DNA from: an uncultured Dehalococcoidia bacterium
GTDB lineage: Bacteria; Chloroflexota; Dehalococcoidia; Lucifugimonadales; UBA3495
DNA length: 64,000 bases
Reading direction: 5' to 3'
Assembly (NCBI GenBank): GCA_958296225.1
Contig: OY282456.1
Location: 1,550,001 to 1,614,000 of the forward strand
Below are positions 37,401-42,509 of the stretch, piece by piece (within the stretch, counting starts at the first letter, position 1; every line of letters starts with the position of its first letter). The notes beneath the pieces were generated by a model. The model was given only the letters and a program-made list of their open reading frames with translations, made no database searches and was not told the origin of the DNA. The translations under genes were made by a program, and so were the position numbers.

Positions 37401-39041
37401 TTCGCCGTTGCCGTCCAGGTCGTGGCGGATGGCGTTCAGCTGCGCCAGCGTAGTAACGTCAATCAGATTGTCGTCGTCGTCGTCATAGTCGGTAAGCAGG
37501 TACTTCAGCACGGGGTATTGCGATGCCGTGCCAAACTCCCAGGGGTCATCGCCCCCGGCCACACCGTCCAGGTCCCGGTTCCAGCTGCCGTAAATGCCGG
37601 TGTAGCCGGTCGGCGCTTGCAGCTGGGTGGCGGTTTGAGCCGTGCCGTCGCCGCCGGCGGTGCAGGCGGTAGAACTGTAATAGCTGCCTCTGATGGTGCC
37701 ATTGGTACCCCCCAGATCATTGACCGTCAGGCAGCCGACGCCGATAGTACTGCTGCCGGTGGCGGTAACGGCGCTGGCCGCGTAGCTGTATTCAACAACT
37801 GCGCTGCTATGGGCATTGCTGCCCACCAGCCCGCCAACGATATTGCGCGCGCCGGGGCTGCTCACCGTGGTTCCGAAGGCGTAAGACGCCCGTACCGTGG
37901 CGCGATTAGACCCCACCAGCCCGCCGACGCCCGAGTCGTCCCCGTTGCCGGTAACGGAGCCGCCCCGGACGTAAGAGGCGCTGATGACGCCGCTGTTATT
38001 CCCCGCCAGCGCGGCCCCAACGCCGAGCTCACCAGTGAACACCACAGTAGGATTAATCAGTCCCACTGCGGTGATAACCCCGGAACCGCCCAGCGTCGAG
38101 AATAGCGCGGCGTACCTGCGGTTGACGTTCAGGTTGGAGATGGTATGGCCGTTGCCCTGGAAAGTAGTCTCAAAAGTATTGATGGGCGACCAGTTGGCAT
38201 AGGGCGCATCCGCCACGTCATCGCCGCTAGTGTCAAAGTCCAGGTCGGCCATCAACTCATAGCCGGCGCAGGTACCCGGACAGCCCATCCGCCCGACCGC
38301 GCCGGCCTCGCGGTCCGGAAAAGCGGCGTTGTAAGCAGCAGCGCCCCCGGATGAGGGATCGCCGTTGCCATCCCGGTCCTGCTCCATAGCCGCCAGCTGC
38401 GCCAGCGTAGTAATCTCAATGAGATTATCGCCATCGGTGTCGTAGTCAATATGAGGAGCGTTAACCCGGTGCCCGGCCTGCGGATAGAGCAGATCGTTGG
38501 GGAGAGTAGGGCTGGCGCTGGTGTGTGTGTTAGCGGTGCAGTCAGTGACACTATCGGACATAGTCCAGGTGCCGGCCAGGGCGTCCGGGGCCACCGTAAT
38601 GCCGTCGGCGTCCCTGTCGGCGGCAACGACCGTATAACTGAATTGCACGTGCCAGGCGGTTGGGTTGCTTCTAGTCGGCGAGCCGGCGCGCCCGCTGGGA
38701 GAGACGCGGCGGATGTTATCGCCAATAGTGATGCCCAGCGAGCCGCCGGAGTGGCCGCTAATGCAGTGGTCGGCAAAGATCTCCACGAGGATGGTATCGC
38801 CGGTAGCATACTTTAGGTCTGCGCCGGGATTGCTGGTGATTTCGACGTTATAGACCGTAAGAGTGCTGGCGGCCTCGGCCGGCCGTACCTCCGGCAGCAG
38901 CCAGCCGGCCAAGCCCGCCAGCACGACAAACAGTGCCAGCGCAACCCCGGCCAGCGCAAAGCGAAATCTGACGCTGCGGCGGCGGGGCATCATTTTACCA
39001 CCCCAAAGTCGGGGGGAGGTAGGCAGGATTCGGGTAGCCAT
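22413..39041 (-). CDS. Giant secreted repeat protein: GLUG modules then Calx-beta-like domains (5,542 codons)
   Basis: One uninterrupted frame of 5,542 codons. N-terminus: basic residues then a membrane/signal helix FALAGVALALFVVLAGLAGWLLP, ending PAEAAS, a plausible signal cleavage site. ATGs at 38993/38990 behind GGGGTGG are a likely real start. Residues about 200-3,810 hold nine GLUG-type modules (GGLVG-N-GTIRASYA); two cadherin-like domains lie after modules 3 and 5. Residues about 3,810-5,140 are a string of about eleven Calx-beta-like sandwiches ending in DDD or DNDT. The last 400 residues include another sandwich and a proline-rich linker. There is no sortase motif or C-terminal membrane helix, so how it is anchored is unclear. 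Likely an extracellular adhesin-like fibre. Confidence 0.85.
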   Translation of the reverse strand: MATRILPTSPRLWGGKMMPRRRSVRFRFALAGVALALFVVLAGLAGWLLPEVRPAEAASTLTVYNVEITSNPGADLKYATGDTILVEIFADHCISGHSGGSLGITIGDNIRRVSPSGRAGSPTRSNPTAWHVQFSYTVVAADRDADGITVAPDALAGTWTMSDSVTDCTANTHTSASPTLPNDLLYPQAGHRVNAPHIDYDTDGDNLIEITTLAQLAAMEQDRDGNGDPSSGGAAAYNAAFPDREAGAVGRMGCPGTCAGYELMADLDFDTSGDDVADAPYANWSPINTFETTFQGNGHTISNLNVNRRYAALFSTLGGSGVITAVGLINPTVVFTGELGVGAALAGNNSGVISASYVRGGSVTGNGDDSGVGGLVGSNRATVRASYAFGTTVSSPGARNIVGGLVGSNAHSSAVVEYSYAASAVTATGSSTIGVGCLTVNDLGGTNGTIRGSYYSSTACTAGGDGTAQTATQLQAPTGYTGIYGSWNRDLDGVAGGDDPWEFGTASQYPVLKYLLTDYDDDDDNLIDVTTLAQLNAIRHDLDGNGEPAAANLADYNAAFPSRPFLAAGRMGCASTCAGYELRADLDFDTTGNDDVADAPYASWTPIAGYTGTFQGNGHTISNLTINNTSGSGTLRLGLFDNIGGSVSGVGLPGASISSSYSGTLLMGPLAGNVISGGSVTSSWATGSVTSTDAGSGAKYIGGLVGHSEHPVRASYSEASVTAANAATGVSAGGLAGGLNLFSATLTASYATGAVSGGTGSGSHVGGLVGQFRSNAPSIIASYATGAVTGGGAGANVGGLVGSAGSATITNSYWDTTSSGITGTGAGTGQTTTALQTPTAYGTGASIYAGWNINVDTGGADDPWSFGTASQYPILQFNRDVIGIQWQRNPGASPMDYDDDDDNLIDVRTLAQLDAIRYDLNGDGLLAKGKDSAGYAPAFPGLSIGMGCPDTCTGYELRQSLDFDTAGDDDVADAPYANFTPIGAGAGRYTGAFDGNNHTIANLTITSANSNVGLFVGVEGDISGIGLPGASVRGSHNTGRIGALAGQVISTGSVASSWATGSVASTSTTGDNKYIGGLVGYAFGPVRASYAGVDVSAAPTATAVSAGGLAGYLSATTLTASYATGNVAGGTSNTSYVGGLVGSMHSASGITASYARGTPSGGAGANIGGLAGNQPGRVTNSYWDTTASGIADTDQANSPGTGKKTYELRTPTAYGTTGIYSDWNVDVDGATGNDDPWAFGSNIQYPVLRYGGLDTAGQFSAQPTIATDDTLSALTVAPVTLTPAFTAGTTAYTATLPAAPADSVTVAYTGDASAEVSISAEASPAAAVTTDADADAAGHQVVLFGPTMVITVSVSAPDGSATDYVITIAGIPENEYDDDDDNLIDVRTLAQLNAIRYDLDGNGIGDGANAAAYRVVFPYPAGGMRCAGTCAGYELRADLDFDTTGDDDVADPPYANWTPIGTYTSTFQGNGHTIANLSVSASGSNARGGLFAVLGSGGTITAVGLVNPTVSSAGATNRTGGLVGENNGTISAALVSGGTVTSNSEDAFTGGLVGRNNGTIRAAYATASVSNSNRSYSDVGGLVGNNQNGAVIASYAAGSVNGGGNGTELGCLVGKNSGGMLTGTITNGYWNSTLCTYTGGGGTGQTTSALQTPTGYTGIYSAWNINADGDTSTGAMTTGADDPWSFGTASQYPILQFDRDVIGIQQQRPGASPMDYDDDDDNLIDVRTLAQLDAIRYDLNGDGAVAKGSVSVRYQAAFPGLSRGMGCRTTCTGYELRQSLDFDTTGDDDVADAPYDNWTPIGGTYTGDFDGNNHTIANLTINAAASVTNVGLFGIVGGDISGVGLPDVNVSGAANAILIGALAGQVSTSGSVTSSWATGSVTSTSTSGDFKRIGGLVGYAIGPVQASYAGVDVTAANTASIVRAGGLVGYLLAAPLTASYATGAVAGGTSALSRTGGLVGMAQSGGAVITASYATGAVTAGGGNIGGLAGLLFDGATVVNSYWDTTTSGITGTGAGVGKTTNELRTPRAYGTTTSIYAAWNVDVDGDASTGDADGNDDPWEFGANDEYPVLKYGGMDTATQVNIQPTVGALATLTVAGAALSSAFDTATLAYTATLPDGATATTVTVAATPTNPTATVSYSAVAGTADAVTADADADTADHQVILGGPNTVITITVTPHSGVAQSYTVTIAVPENDYDDDDDNLIDVTTLAQLDAIRYDLNGDGAADNAAGAVAYAAAYLYPSPGMGCAATCAGYELRADLDFDTDDSGSVTGDDDYPNWTPLGDATTAYSGTFKGNNHVIDNLTISAGATVADVGLFGVASGAISGVGLPNVSITSAGSVSLLDVGALAGQVDATGSVTASWSTGSVAATDSGTGTKTVGGLVGGSTGNVRASYSTAGVTASTASTAANVFAGGLVGYLDNADIIASYATGNVAGGGGGSSFIGGLTSFVNNAASSVIASYATGTVTGAANVNINGLFNWTAGALPTTTASYWDVTTTGLADDADTTGPEGKTTSQLQTPTAYGTSGIYAGWNVNADGDTTTGAATTGADDPWSFGSSSQYPILQFGYDAVGITRQRGGASVDYDANDNNLIDVATLARLDAMRYDLNGDGVSATGKDAVQYAAAFPGLTPGMGCPTGCTGYELTADLDFDTDDSGTVDSSDTYPNWTPIGGTYAGDFDGNNHTIANLTIDAAASVANVGLFAAVSGDISGVGLPDASVSGAANGIKAGVLAGQVTATGSVTSSWATGSVTSTSTSSDTKLIGGLVGHSLGPVRASYAGVDVTAANTATVSSAGGLVGYLFATTLTASYATGAVAGGASVSSYAGGLVGAAINGASVITASYATGAVTAGTGTNTGGLAGGLVSGATAVDSYWDTETSGIADANPANSAGVGKTTAELQSPTAYGATGIYSAWNVDVGGTSANDDPWDFGYAVQYPVLKYDGMDVLAQGRDTIVLVPAALDLEAGDTATYTVRLGAEPAAAVTVNIASNNAGVTIDDGDGTFAAGETLNFSITSWDDAQRITVRVASGASLGAATLAHSATGAGSGFDGSSASLPVGITIDYDQNDNNLIDVANLAQLDAIRYDLNGDGTVSATDATAYTTAFPGRPANMGCQTTCAGYELTADLDFDTNDDGTIDSSDTYPNWTPIGTYTSTFDGNGHTISNLTISGSTSSHLGLFAQLGSGGTISAVGMINPSVSGTATEQYTGALAGRNQGTISAAFASGGSVAATGQDAVIGGLVGWNRGTIRASYSTTAVNGSTNRGTTAGLAGINTFGSIIASYAAGAITGVGTSTSVHCLTLYGNQTNSYYDSALCTHSGGIGTGKTTAELQSPTAYGTTGIYSAWNVDVGVTSANDDPWDFGYASQYPVLKYDGLDLLTQGRDTIVLTPAALDLEAGETGTYTVRLGGEPAAAVTVAIASDSADVTFDGPDAATAFTGSETLNFSTTNWLTAQRITVRVASGASLGAASLSHTAAGAGSGFAGVSASLPVGITLDYDDNDNNLIDVATLAQLNAIRYDLNGDGTVSATDATAYTTAFPGRPANMGCQTTCAGYELTADLDFDTDDNGSVDSDDDYPNWTPIGGTYTGDFDGNGHTISNLTISSSTASGKIGLFGELGSGGTISAVGMINPSVSGTFSSQSIGALAGSNRGTINAAYTSGGTVASSGMTGPLTGGLVGWNRGTIRASYSTTAVSRSRSGGRTSGLVGTNFGGTITASYAAGSLTGSSNLHCLAHSGTATNSYYDSTLCTHGSDVGTAQTTSALQSPTAYGSGIYANWNLNLDGAAGDDDPWDFGYDVQYPVLKYDGLDLLTQGRDTIVLSPDPLSVGEGATVTYTVRLGGAPKAGTTVTVTITSPSDDAITIDGPDSGSAFNDSETMTFDASNWDTARTVRVRAGSDANLADETTTLTHTAAGAGSGFAGVSNALSVTVEDDDRGRILLTQNSAAITALTINEAAAADTTYQVALSQAPLADVTVTVTTSDNGAVTIDGPDGDTTFSDSETISFTASDYGAKTVTIKAPADADPDNESVTLSHAATDATMGTNSGYDGVSESLSVTVTDDDAPNIVLSVATLTVAEENVSPATYTVALATQPTADVTVTVTASGDLEIDDNSGSDFGASETLTFTGGATGNWNTAQSIRVNATADNDLKDDTPTITHNPSSTDSGYNALANKTLNVTITDNDTGSIVLKQSGSALTTLALSEGGATVNYTVELSHQPTANVSVTVTAAGDVTIDNSSGSDFDTSETLTFTPSSYGAQTIRARAADDSDLGNDTTMITHVAADATTGVTSDYASVSNTLDVTVTDTTTPTINLTQNSVAITALTVNEQGSDVTYQVALSHVPTGAVTVTVAATGLLIDGPDTGAVFSASETIDFTTTNWQTAQTVTIQAPANDANSQNETITMSHTATGGGYADVTKSLTVTIDDDDDPDILLWHGTNDAAITTLPVTEEGTATYRVRLNTLPTADVSVLVSAGDGLEVDNGSGTYGSSRTLSFSTTNWNALQTVTVRATADDDLAADTASLSHAASNAGSTASAYAGVSKSLSVPIIDNDTPTIVISETGILSVNEGGNTTYTVKLSHQPEAGVTITITSSATDDVEIDGPDSGLNYSNEETLRFATGNWNSPQTVRVRGLTDNDLSHDTGNTLTHAATDTTSGVDSLFSSATDAELSVTVTDTTAPSILLTQNSAAITAALGITEEGSDVAYQVALSHAPQANVTVTITSNNAAVTIDGPDAGATFSGSETLTFATGVTTAQTVTIQAPNDNNPVNERVTLTHEATGAGSGYESVSDATLTVNVMDNDTPNILLSESTLAVTEGGTNTYTVKLATEPTSGVTVTITASGAVTISGDGGTTYGSSRTLSFPTSDWNTPQTITVRAADDNDLANGRATLSHRAGGGDYAGKTASLPVTITNNDTGSIVLSETGTLSVTEGASAGASYTVALSHRPAATATVTISSANSEVAVSPSTLTFTRAAWSASQTATVTATAVADADLTDGSDTLTHTAADAGSTPSGYASAAAPTRSVMVLDTTAPAITLTPTELSIEERDTDIYTVALAAAPPADTTVAITSSNPAVTVDQATLTFPVADYNTPLTVTVTTTADDDAFHNASWLTHTPTIRGVAGGVTLLPVLLREPAPSESEEPARIRITPPPPSSAATSTIYAIAPHTLTVSSDAGADIPDGVEVSTTQSLAGDLTITFSVPSGIPATLDGYTLDGATLVGISVTPAAPAGGLEICLPRGDGSTQLLHYRSGRWQVVPGSGPRGDQVCGTVSGFSPFIAGQPAAVAPETEPERPPIIYNLNIRFDARRIALPEGHKATYQVRLAGRPGGRGATIRIRSDNPDVQPTPAELRFTAADWEQWQTVSIAIAGDANHTDESATLAHYGPNRGYGSVLVSVTDTGDSRQAGDTLAPALTVITEPGARWNVTVTPTTPADLAAHGVVRVSPAYGVPRTAAGYGLGRNGVAQAIVSIAAPEDVPASGLTVCLPVAGALAEEAEERALTLLRYVDAESGGGWQAVSGAEYDAVGRRVCAAGVTEFGAFAAAYVLP
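22830..27610 (-). repeat. Tandem Calx-beta-like sandwich-coding repeats
   Basis: About eleven tandem domains of roughly 110-130 codons, each with a YTV-LS-P-A-VTVT strand, a DGPD-F-SETL segment and a closing VTDTT, VTDND or DDD linker. A further related domain lies near the C-terminal end, and two more sit between GLUG modules 7-8 and 8-9. Confidence 0.75.
27620..38450 (-). repeat. Nine GLUG-module-coding repeats with a higher-order repeat
   Basis: Each unit opens with DDDNLIDV-TLAQL-AIR-DLNGDG, followed by MGC-TCAGYEL-ADLDFDT, then GLUG strands (SYATGSV-GG-GGLVG), and ends SYWD or SYYDS-WDFG-QYPVLKY. Modules 3-5 and their linkers repeat as module-cadherin-module, and modules 8 and 9 share about 90 near-identical bases. 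Confidence 0.8.
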
Positions 39042-39122
39042 CGGAGCGTCCTCTCAACAACATCGGCCTCAGCCGGTGTCGGGCCGCCCGCCAGGCGGGC
39101 CGGCATAGGTAATCAGCCGGGA

Positions 39123-39152
39123 ATTATAACCCCGGAACCGGGCGGGGGACAA
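39123..39152 (-). promoter_or_regulatory. Candidate promoter for the giant protein gene
   Basis: On the minus strand TTGTCC (39152-39147) and TATAAT (39128-39123) are spaced by 18 bases, 81 bases before the longest possible ATG. Confidence 0.5.
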
Positions 39153-39218
39153 CCCACCCGCGCGGCCCGGGGGTAGCGTTCCGTTGCCGGCGGTCGGGGT
39201 TTTGCAAAATCATTAAAG

Positions 39219-39241
39219 CCCTCTCCCCTTGCGGGAGAGGG
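39219..39241. repeat. 23-base palindrome, CCCTCTCCC family
   Basis: CCCTCTCCCC / GGGAGAGGG inverted repeat in the intergenic region; a second member of the same family is at 58792-58814. Confidence 0.75.
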
Positions 39242-39317
39242 TTGGGAGAGGGGTAGCCCTCCGCCCTCCGCAAAACCCGCCGCCCAGACTTTGCGCCGGC
39301 CCACTGACAGCCCCCCT

Positions 39318-39346
39318 TTGACAACCGCGAACATCGGTACTATACT
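39318..39346 (+). promoter_or_regulatory. Strong orphan sigma70 promoter
   Basis: TTGACA at 39318-39323, a perfect -35, then 17 bases, then TATACT at 39341-39346, one mismatch from consensus. It points to a 500-base stretch without a supported gene before purA. Confidence 0.7.
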
Positions 39347-39863
39347 GCAACCTATCACGTGAATCTCAGTCCAGCCAGAGGTCAACCGGTCGTCAACGGC
39401 CAGTCAGCACAAAATCGCAAATCGGCGTCGTGGAGACCCCTCGTCCAATGCTTACGCGAGAACGGTCTAACCGGCCAACAGCGACTGCCACCGCGCTGCG
39501 TGGCTGCGCCCTTAAAAGCGCAGTTCACGAACCATCGGAGCAAAACTTTGCGTAAAACCCCCGGCCGTGGGGCTGACAATGACCGGTAACCTCTGGCTCG
39601 CACACCGTATCCCGCCAACCGCCTGAACCAGCAAAAGGACGCATTGCCAATGAACCCAGCCCACCACCACAGAGAAATAACCAAACCACCGGAAACGGAA
39701 CGCTGCCCAAGACCCGGCCCGGCTGTTGCCGCGTACCGGATTCTGATATACTTGCTTGGCAACCGCACTGCCGCCAAGCGCGCGCAGGGAAACGTGCCGC
39801 CGCCGGCTCAGCTCTGGGGGGCCGTTTTCCGGGTTAGCTCTGAGCATCTGGGAGCAAAGGACA

Positions 39864-41150
39864 ATGCCGGCTTATGCCGTAATCGGGGGGCAATGGGGCG
39901 ACGAAGGCAAGGGCAAAGTCATTGACTACCTTGCCGGCCAGTCCGATTGCGTCGTGCGCTATGCGGGCGGGAACAACGCCGGCCACACCGTGGTCAACGA
40001 GCGCGGAGAGTTTCAGCTCCACCTCGTACCCTCCGGCATCTGCTGGCCCGGCGTTGCCGGCATCATCGGCAACGGCGTAGTCGTCAATCCCGACGTGCTG
40101 CTGGGCGAAATCGCCGGCCTGCAACGGCAGGGCATCGACACCGGCCAGCTTTTCGTGAGCGACCGGGCCCACGTCATTATGCCCTACCATATCCTGCTGG
40201 ACCATTTGCAGGAACAGGCCCGCGGCAGCGGCGCCATCGGCACCACTGGCCAGGGCATCGGCCCGGCCTACGTGGACAAAGCCGCCCGCGACGGCATCCG
40301 CGTCGGCGACCTGCTGGACGCCAAACACCTGCCGGAACAGGTGCGCGCCGCCGTCGCCCTGAAAAACCGCGTCATCACCGGCCTATTTGACGGCGACCCC
40401 ATTGACGCTGACCAGGCCCTGGCCAGGTGCCGCGAGTGGGCGGAACGGCTGCGCCCCGTGGTGCGCCCCACCGAGCAGATGGTGCAAGACCTTTTGGAAC
40501 AGGGAAAGCGCGTTATCCTTGAGGGCGCGCAAGGCACGCTGCTCGACCTTGACCACGGCTCCTATCCTTACGTTACGTCGTCGTCGCCGTCCATTGGCGG
40601 CGCGATTACGGGATTGGGAATTAACCCCCAGTCCATCAAGGGCGTGGTGGGCGTGTTCAAGGCGTATTCCACCCGCGTCGGCGGCGGGCCAATGCCCACC
40701 GAAATGCTGGGCCAGGCCGGAGATGACCTGCGCGAGAAAGCCCGCGAGTACGGCACCACCACCGGACGGGCGCGCCGCGTGGGCTGGTTCGACGCCGTAG
40801 CCGCCCGGTACAGCCGCCAGATTAACGGCTTTACCGGCATGGTGCTGACGCGCCTGGACATTCTGGACGGTATGGACGACGTGAAAATCTGCGTCGGCTA
40901 CCGGGCCGACGGCGGGGAACTGAATCGGTTCCCGGCCAACACCGCCTTGCTGGAGCGCTGCGAGCCGGTGTACGAAAAGCTGGCCGGCTGGCACGAACCC
41001 ACCGCCAGCGCCACCAGCGCCGCGCAGCTGCCGGCCAACGCCCTGGCCTACGTGCGCCGCATTGAAGCGCTGGTCGGCTGCAACGCGCAAATCATCTCCA
41101 CCGGGCCCAGCCGGAACGAAACCATCGCCATCAACCCCATCATCAACTAG
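39864..41150 (+). CDS. purA: Adenylosuccinate synthetase
   Basis: A 428-residue protein from ATG 39864: PAYAVIGGQWGDEGKGK, with the GDEGKGK P-loop, then GGNNAGHTV. Other signatures are GTTGQGIGPAY and the GAQGTLLD-DHGSYPYVT-SS block, and STRVGGGP. It joins aspartate to IMP using GTP in AMP synthesis. Length matches the family. The preceding ribosome site is AAAGGA. An earlier ATG in the same frame lacks one. Confidence 0.97.
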   Translation: MPAYAVIGGQWGDEGKGKVIDYLAGQSDCVVRYAGGNNAGHTVVNERGEFQLHLVPSGICWPGVAGIIGNGVVVNPDVLLGEIAGLQRQGIDTGQLFVSDRAHVIMPYHILLDHLQEQARGSGAIGTTGQGIGPAYVDKAARDGIRVGDLLDAKHLPEQVRAAVALKNRVITGLFDGDPIDADQALARCREWAERLRPVVRPTEQMVQDLLEQGKRVILEGAQGTLLDLDHGSYPYVTSSSPSIGGAITGLGINPQSIKGVVGVFKAYSTRVGGGPMPTEMLGQAGDDLREKAREYGTTTGRARRVGWFDAVAARYSRQINGFTGMVLTRLDILDGMDDVKICVGYRADGGELNRFPANTALLERCEPVYEKLAGWHEPTASATSAAQLPANALAYVRRIEALVGCNAQIISTGPSRNETIAINPIIN

Positions 41151-41213
41151 CGCCGGCCGGCCACACCGGGCCGCCGCCCGGCGGCAATCAATAACGAGGA
41201 GAGAGCATCAGCC

Positions 41214-41684
41214 ATGGCCTCTACCGACCGCGCTCAGGAACCCGCCGCGTCCATTTTTGGGCGGCTTTTCCTGCGGTTCACCGATGAATTCTACCTGCTT
41301 TTCCGGCTGATTTTCGCCTTTCTGGTCGCTTTGCACGGTACGCAAAAAGCCTTTCTGCTGTGGGGTTTCCCGCCTCCCGGCAGCGGCCCGCCCGACACCG
41401 TGTATATCGCCGGCTGGATTGAACTCATCGCCGCCTTCCTCATCGGCTTTGGCGTGCTGACCCGGCTGGGCGCCGGCGCGCTGGTGGTTACCATGGTTGT
41501 GGCCTACTTCCAAATCCACGCCCCCAACGGCCTCTGGCCCCATATCTACCCGGCAATGGGCGGTTTCGGCGCCCACGGCGGCGAAGTGACCATTCTCTGG
41601 TTCGCCTGCGCCGGCATCATCGGCATCCTGGGCAGCCGCAAGTACGGCCTTGAGCGTCTGATTCTAAAGAGGGAAATCCTGTAA
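41214..41684 (+). CDS. DoxX family membrane protein
   Basis: A 156-residue protein with four membrane helices, matching DoxX: LFRLIFAFLVALHGTQKAF, then GWIELIAAFLIGFGVLTRLGAGALVVTMVVAY. GAGGAGAG lies ahead of the ATG. DoxX-type proteins act as quinone-reactive or redox-linked membrane subunits; the exact role here is unknown. It is coupled to the next gene, whose ATG overlaps its stop. Confidence 0.8.
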   Translation: MASTDRAQEPAASIFGRLFLRFTDEFYLLFRLIFAFLVALHGTQKAFLLWGFPPPGSGPPDTVYIAGWIELIAAFLIGFGVLTRLGAGALVVTMVVAYFQIHAPNGLWPHIYPAMGGFGAHGGEVTILWFACAGIIGILGSRKYGLERLILKREIL

Positions 41685-41914
41685 TGCAGCAGCAAGCAGC
41701 CAGGTTCGGCATCTACTACAATTCGGCCCAGAACCAGGTCGTCCGCATCAACTCCCCCTACTGGTTCCCCCCGGAACCGGAGTGGACCAAGGTAACCGGG
41801 GAAGTCAACGCCACCCTGCTTGACCTGCGCCGGATGGTAGGCGAGCAGGGCCTCTCCGCAAACCCGGACGGCGTTACCTGGACTACCCTGCCCCTGCTGG
41901 ACGAAGACGCCTAG
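41684..41914 (+). CDS. Small conserved-looking protein, hypothetical
   Basis: A 76-residue soluble protein: ARFGIYYNSAQNQVVRINSPYWFPPEPEW and later LSANPDGVTWTTLPLLDEDA. Its ATG overlaps the DoxX stop as TAATG, so the two are translated together. No family recognised. Confidence 0.6.
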   Translation: MQQQAARFGIYYNSAQNQVVRINSPYWFPPEPEWTKVTGEVNATLLDLRRMVGEQGLSANPDGVTWTTLPLLDEDA

Positions 41915-41925
41915 CGTCTCGCCCT

Positions 41926-42432
41926 ATGTCCCCGGAGCGCCCCCCGGAGCCGGCGGACGACGCAGCCGCATACCCGCGCCCGCCGGGGTGGTACGGGGCA
42001 TTGCTGGCAGCCAACCCGGAACAGGCCCGCCGCTGGATGCGCTGGGCCTGGGTCGGCGGCCTGCTGTGGAGCGTCTGGCTGACGTGGTGGGCGATTATCG
42101 GGATTGTCAGCGTTGTCGCCTTTGCCCCGCCGGAGGGAAGCGGGGCAAACGCCCTCCCGGTCAGGCCGCTGATTTACGCCGGCGTGGAAGCGCTAATCGT
42201 CGGCGGGCTGGCGATGGGAGTAATGTCGCGTTCGCGGCCGGCGGCGCTGGCCCTGGCCGCCGGGTTCCTGGCCACCCGGCTGGCTCTCATCGCCATGGGT
42301 CTAATCACCGTCAGCGATACGCGCGATGTAATGTGGCTGGCGATTTACCTGCTGCTGCTGTTCCTGTTTGTGCGCGGGGCGCAAGGCGCGTGGAGCTACC
42401 ACTGGTTCACCCACCCGCGGCATCCGGGGTAA
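41926..42432 (+). CDS. Four-helix membrane protein, hypothetical
   Basis: A 168-residue protein with a Pro-rich N-terminus (PERPPEPADDAAAYPRPPGW) and four hydrophobic helices, the last LAIYLLLLFLFV. It follows the previous gene by 11 bases, in what looks like one short operon. No family recognised. No strong ribosome site is visible, only CGCCCT before the ATG, suggesting coupling. Confidence 0.55.
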   Translation: MSPERPPEPADDAAAYPRPPGWYGALLAANPEQARRWMRWAWVGGLLWSVWLTWWAIIGIVSVVAFAPPEGSGANALPVRPLIYAGVEALIVGGLAMGVMSRSRPAALALAAGFLATRLALIAMGLITVSDTRDVMWLAIYLLLLFLFVRGAQGAWSYHWFTHPRHPG

Positions 42433-42459
42433 CCTTCCCTTTCCGGTGGTGGCGCGCCA

Positions 42460-42482
42460 GGGGCGAGTTTGAAACCCGCCCC
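42460..42482. repeat. Interspersed 23-base palindrome (GGGGC-family copy 2)
   Basis: GGGGCGAGTTTGAAACCCGCCCC between convergent genes; it shares the family plan with 11493-11515 and 43765-43787. Confidence 0.8.
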
Positions 42483-42509
42483 TTCCAATGCCCCGCAATA
42501 TGGCTCCGG

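Larger units (their letters stand above)
39042..39863. other. 822-base intergenic region between the giant gene and purA
   Basis: Contains the minus-strand promoter of the giant gene, a palindromic repeat, the strong plus-strand promoter at 39318, and a hairpin CTGCGC / GCGCAG near 39500-39530. I see no tRNA or known RNA class here, but the strong promoter makes an unannotated RNA or a long purA leader possible. Confidence 0.6.

Noticed and set aside
34281..38105. A plus-strand open frame of 1,274 codons opposite the giant gene
   Set aside because: It is a shadow of GC-rich repeat codons in the real minus-strand frame; composition is low complexity and no domain is visible.
22413..39041. CRISPR-like repetitive DNA
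   Set aside because: The repeats encode conserved protein modules of 300 codons, with no short equal repeats and spacers.
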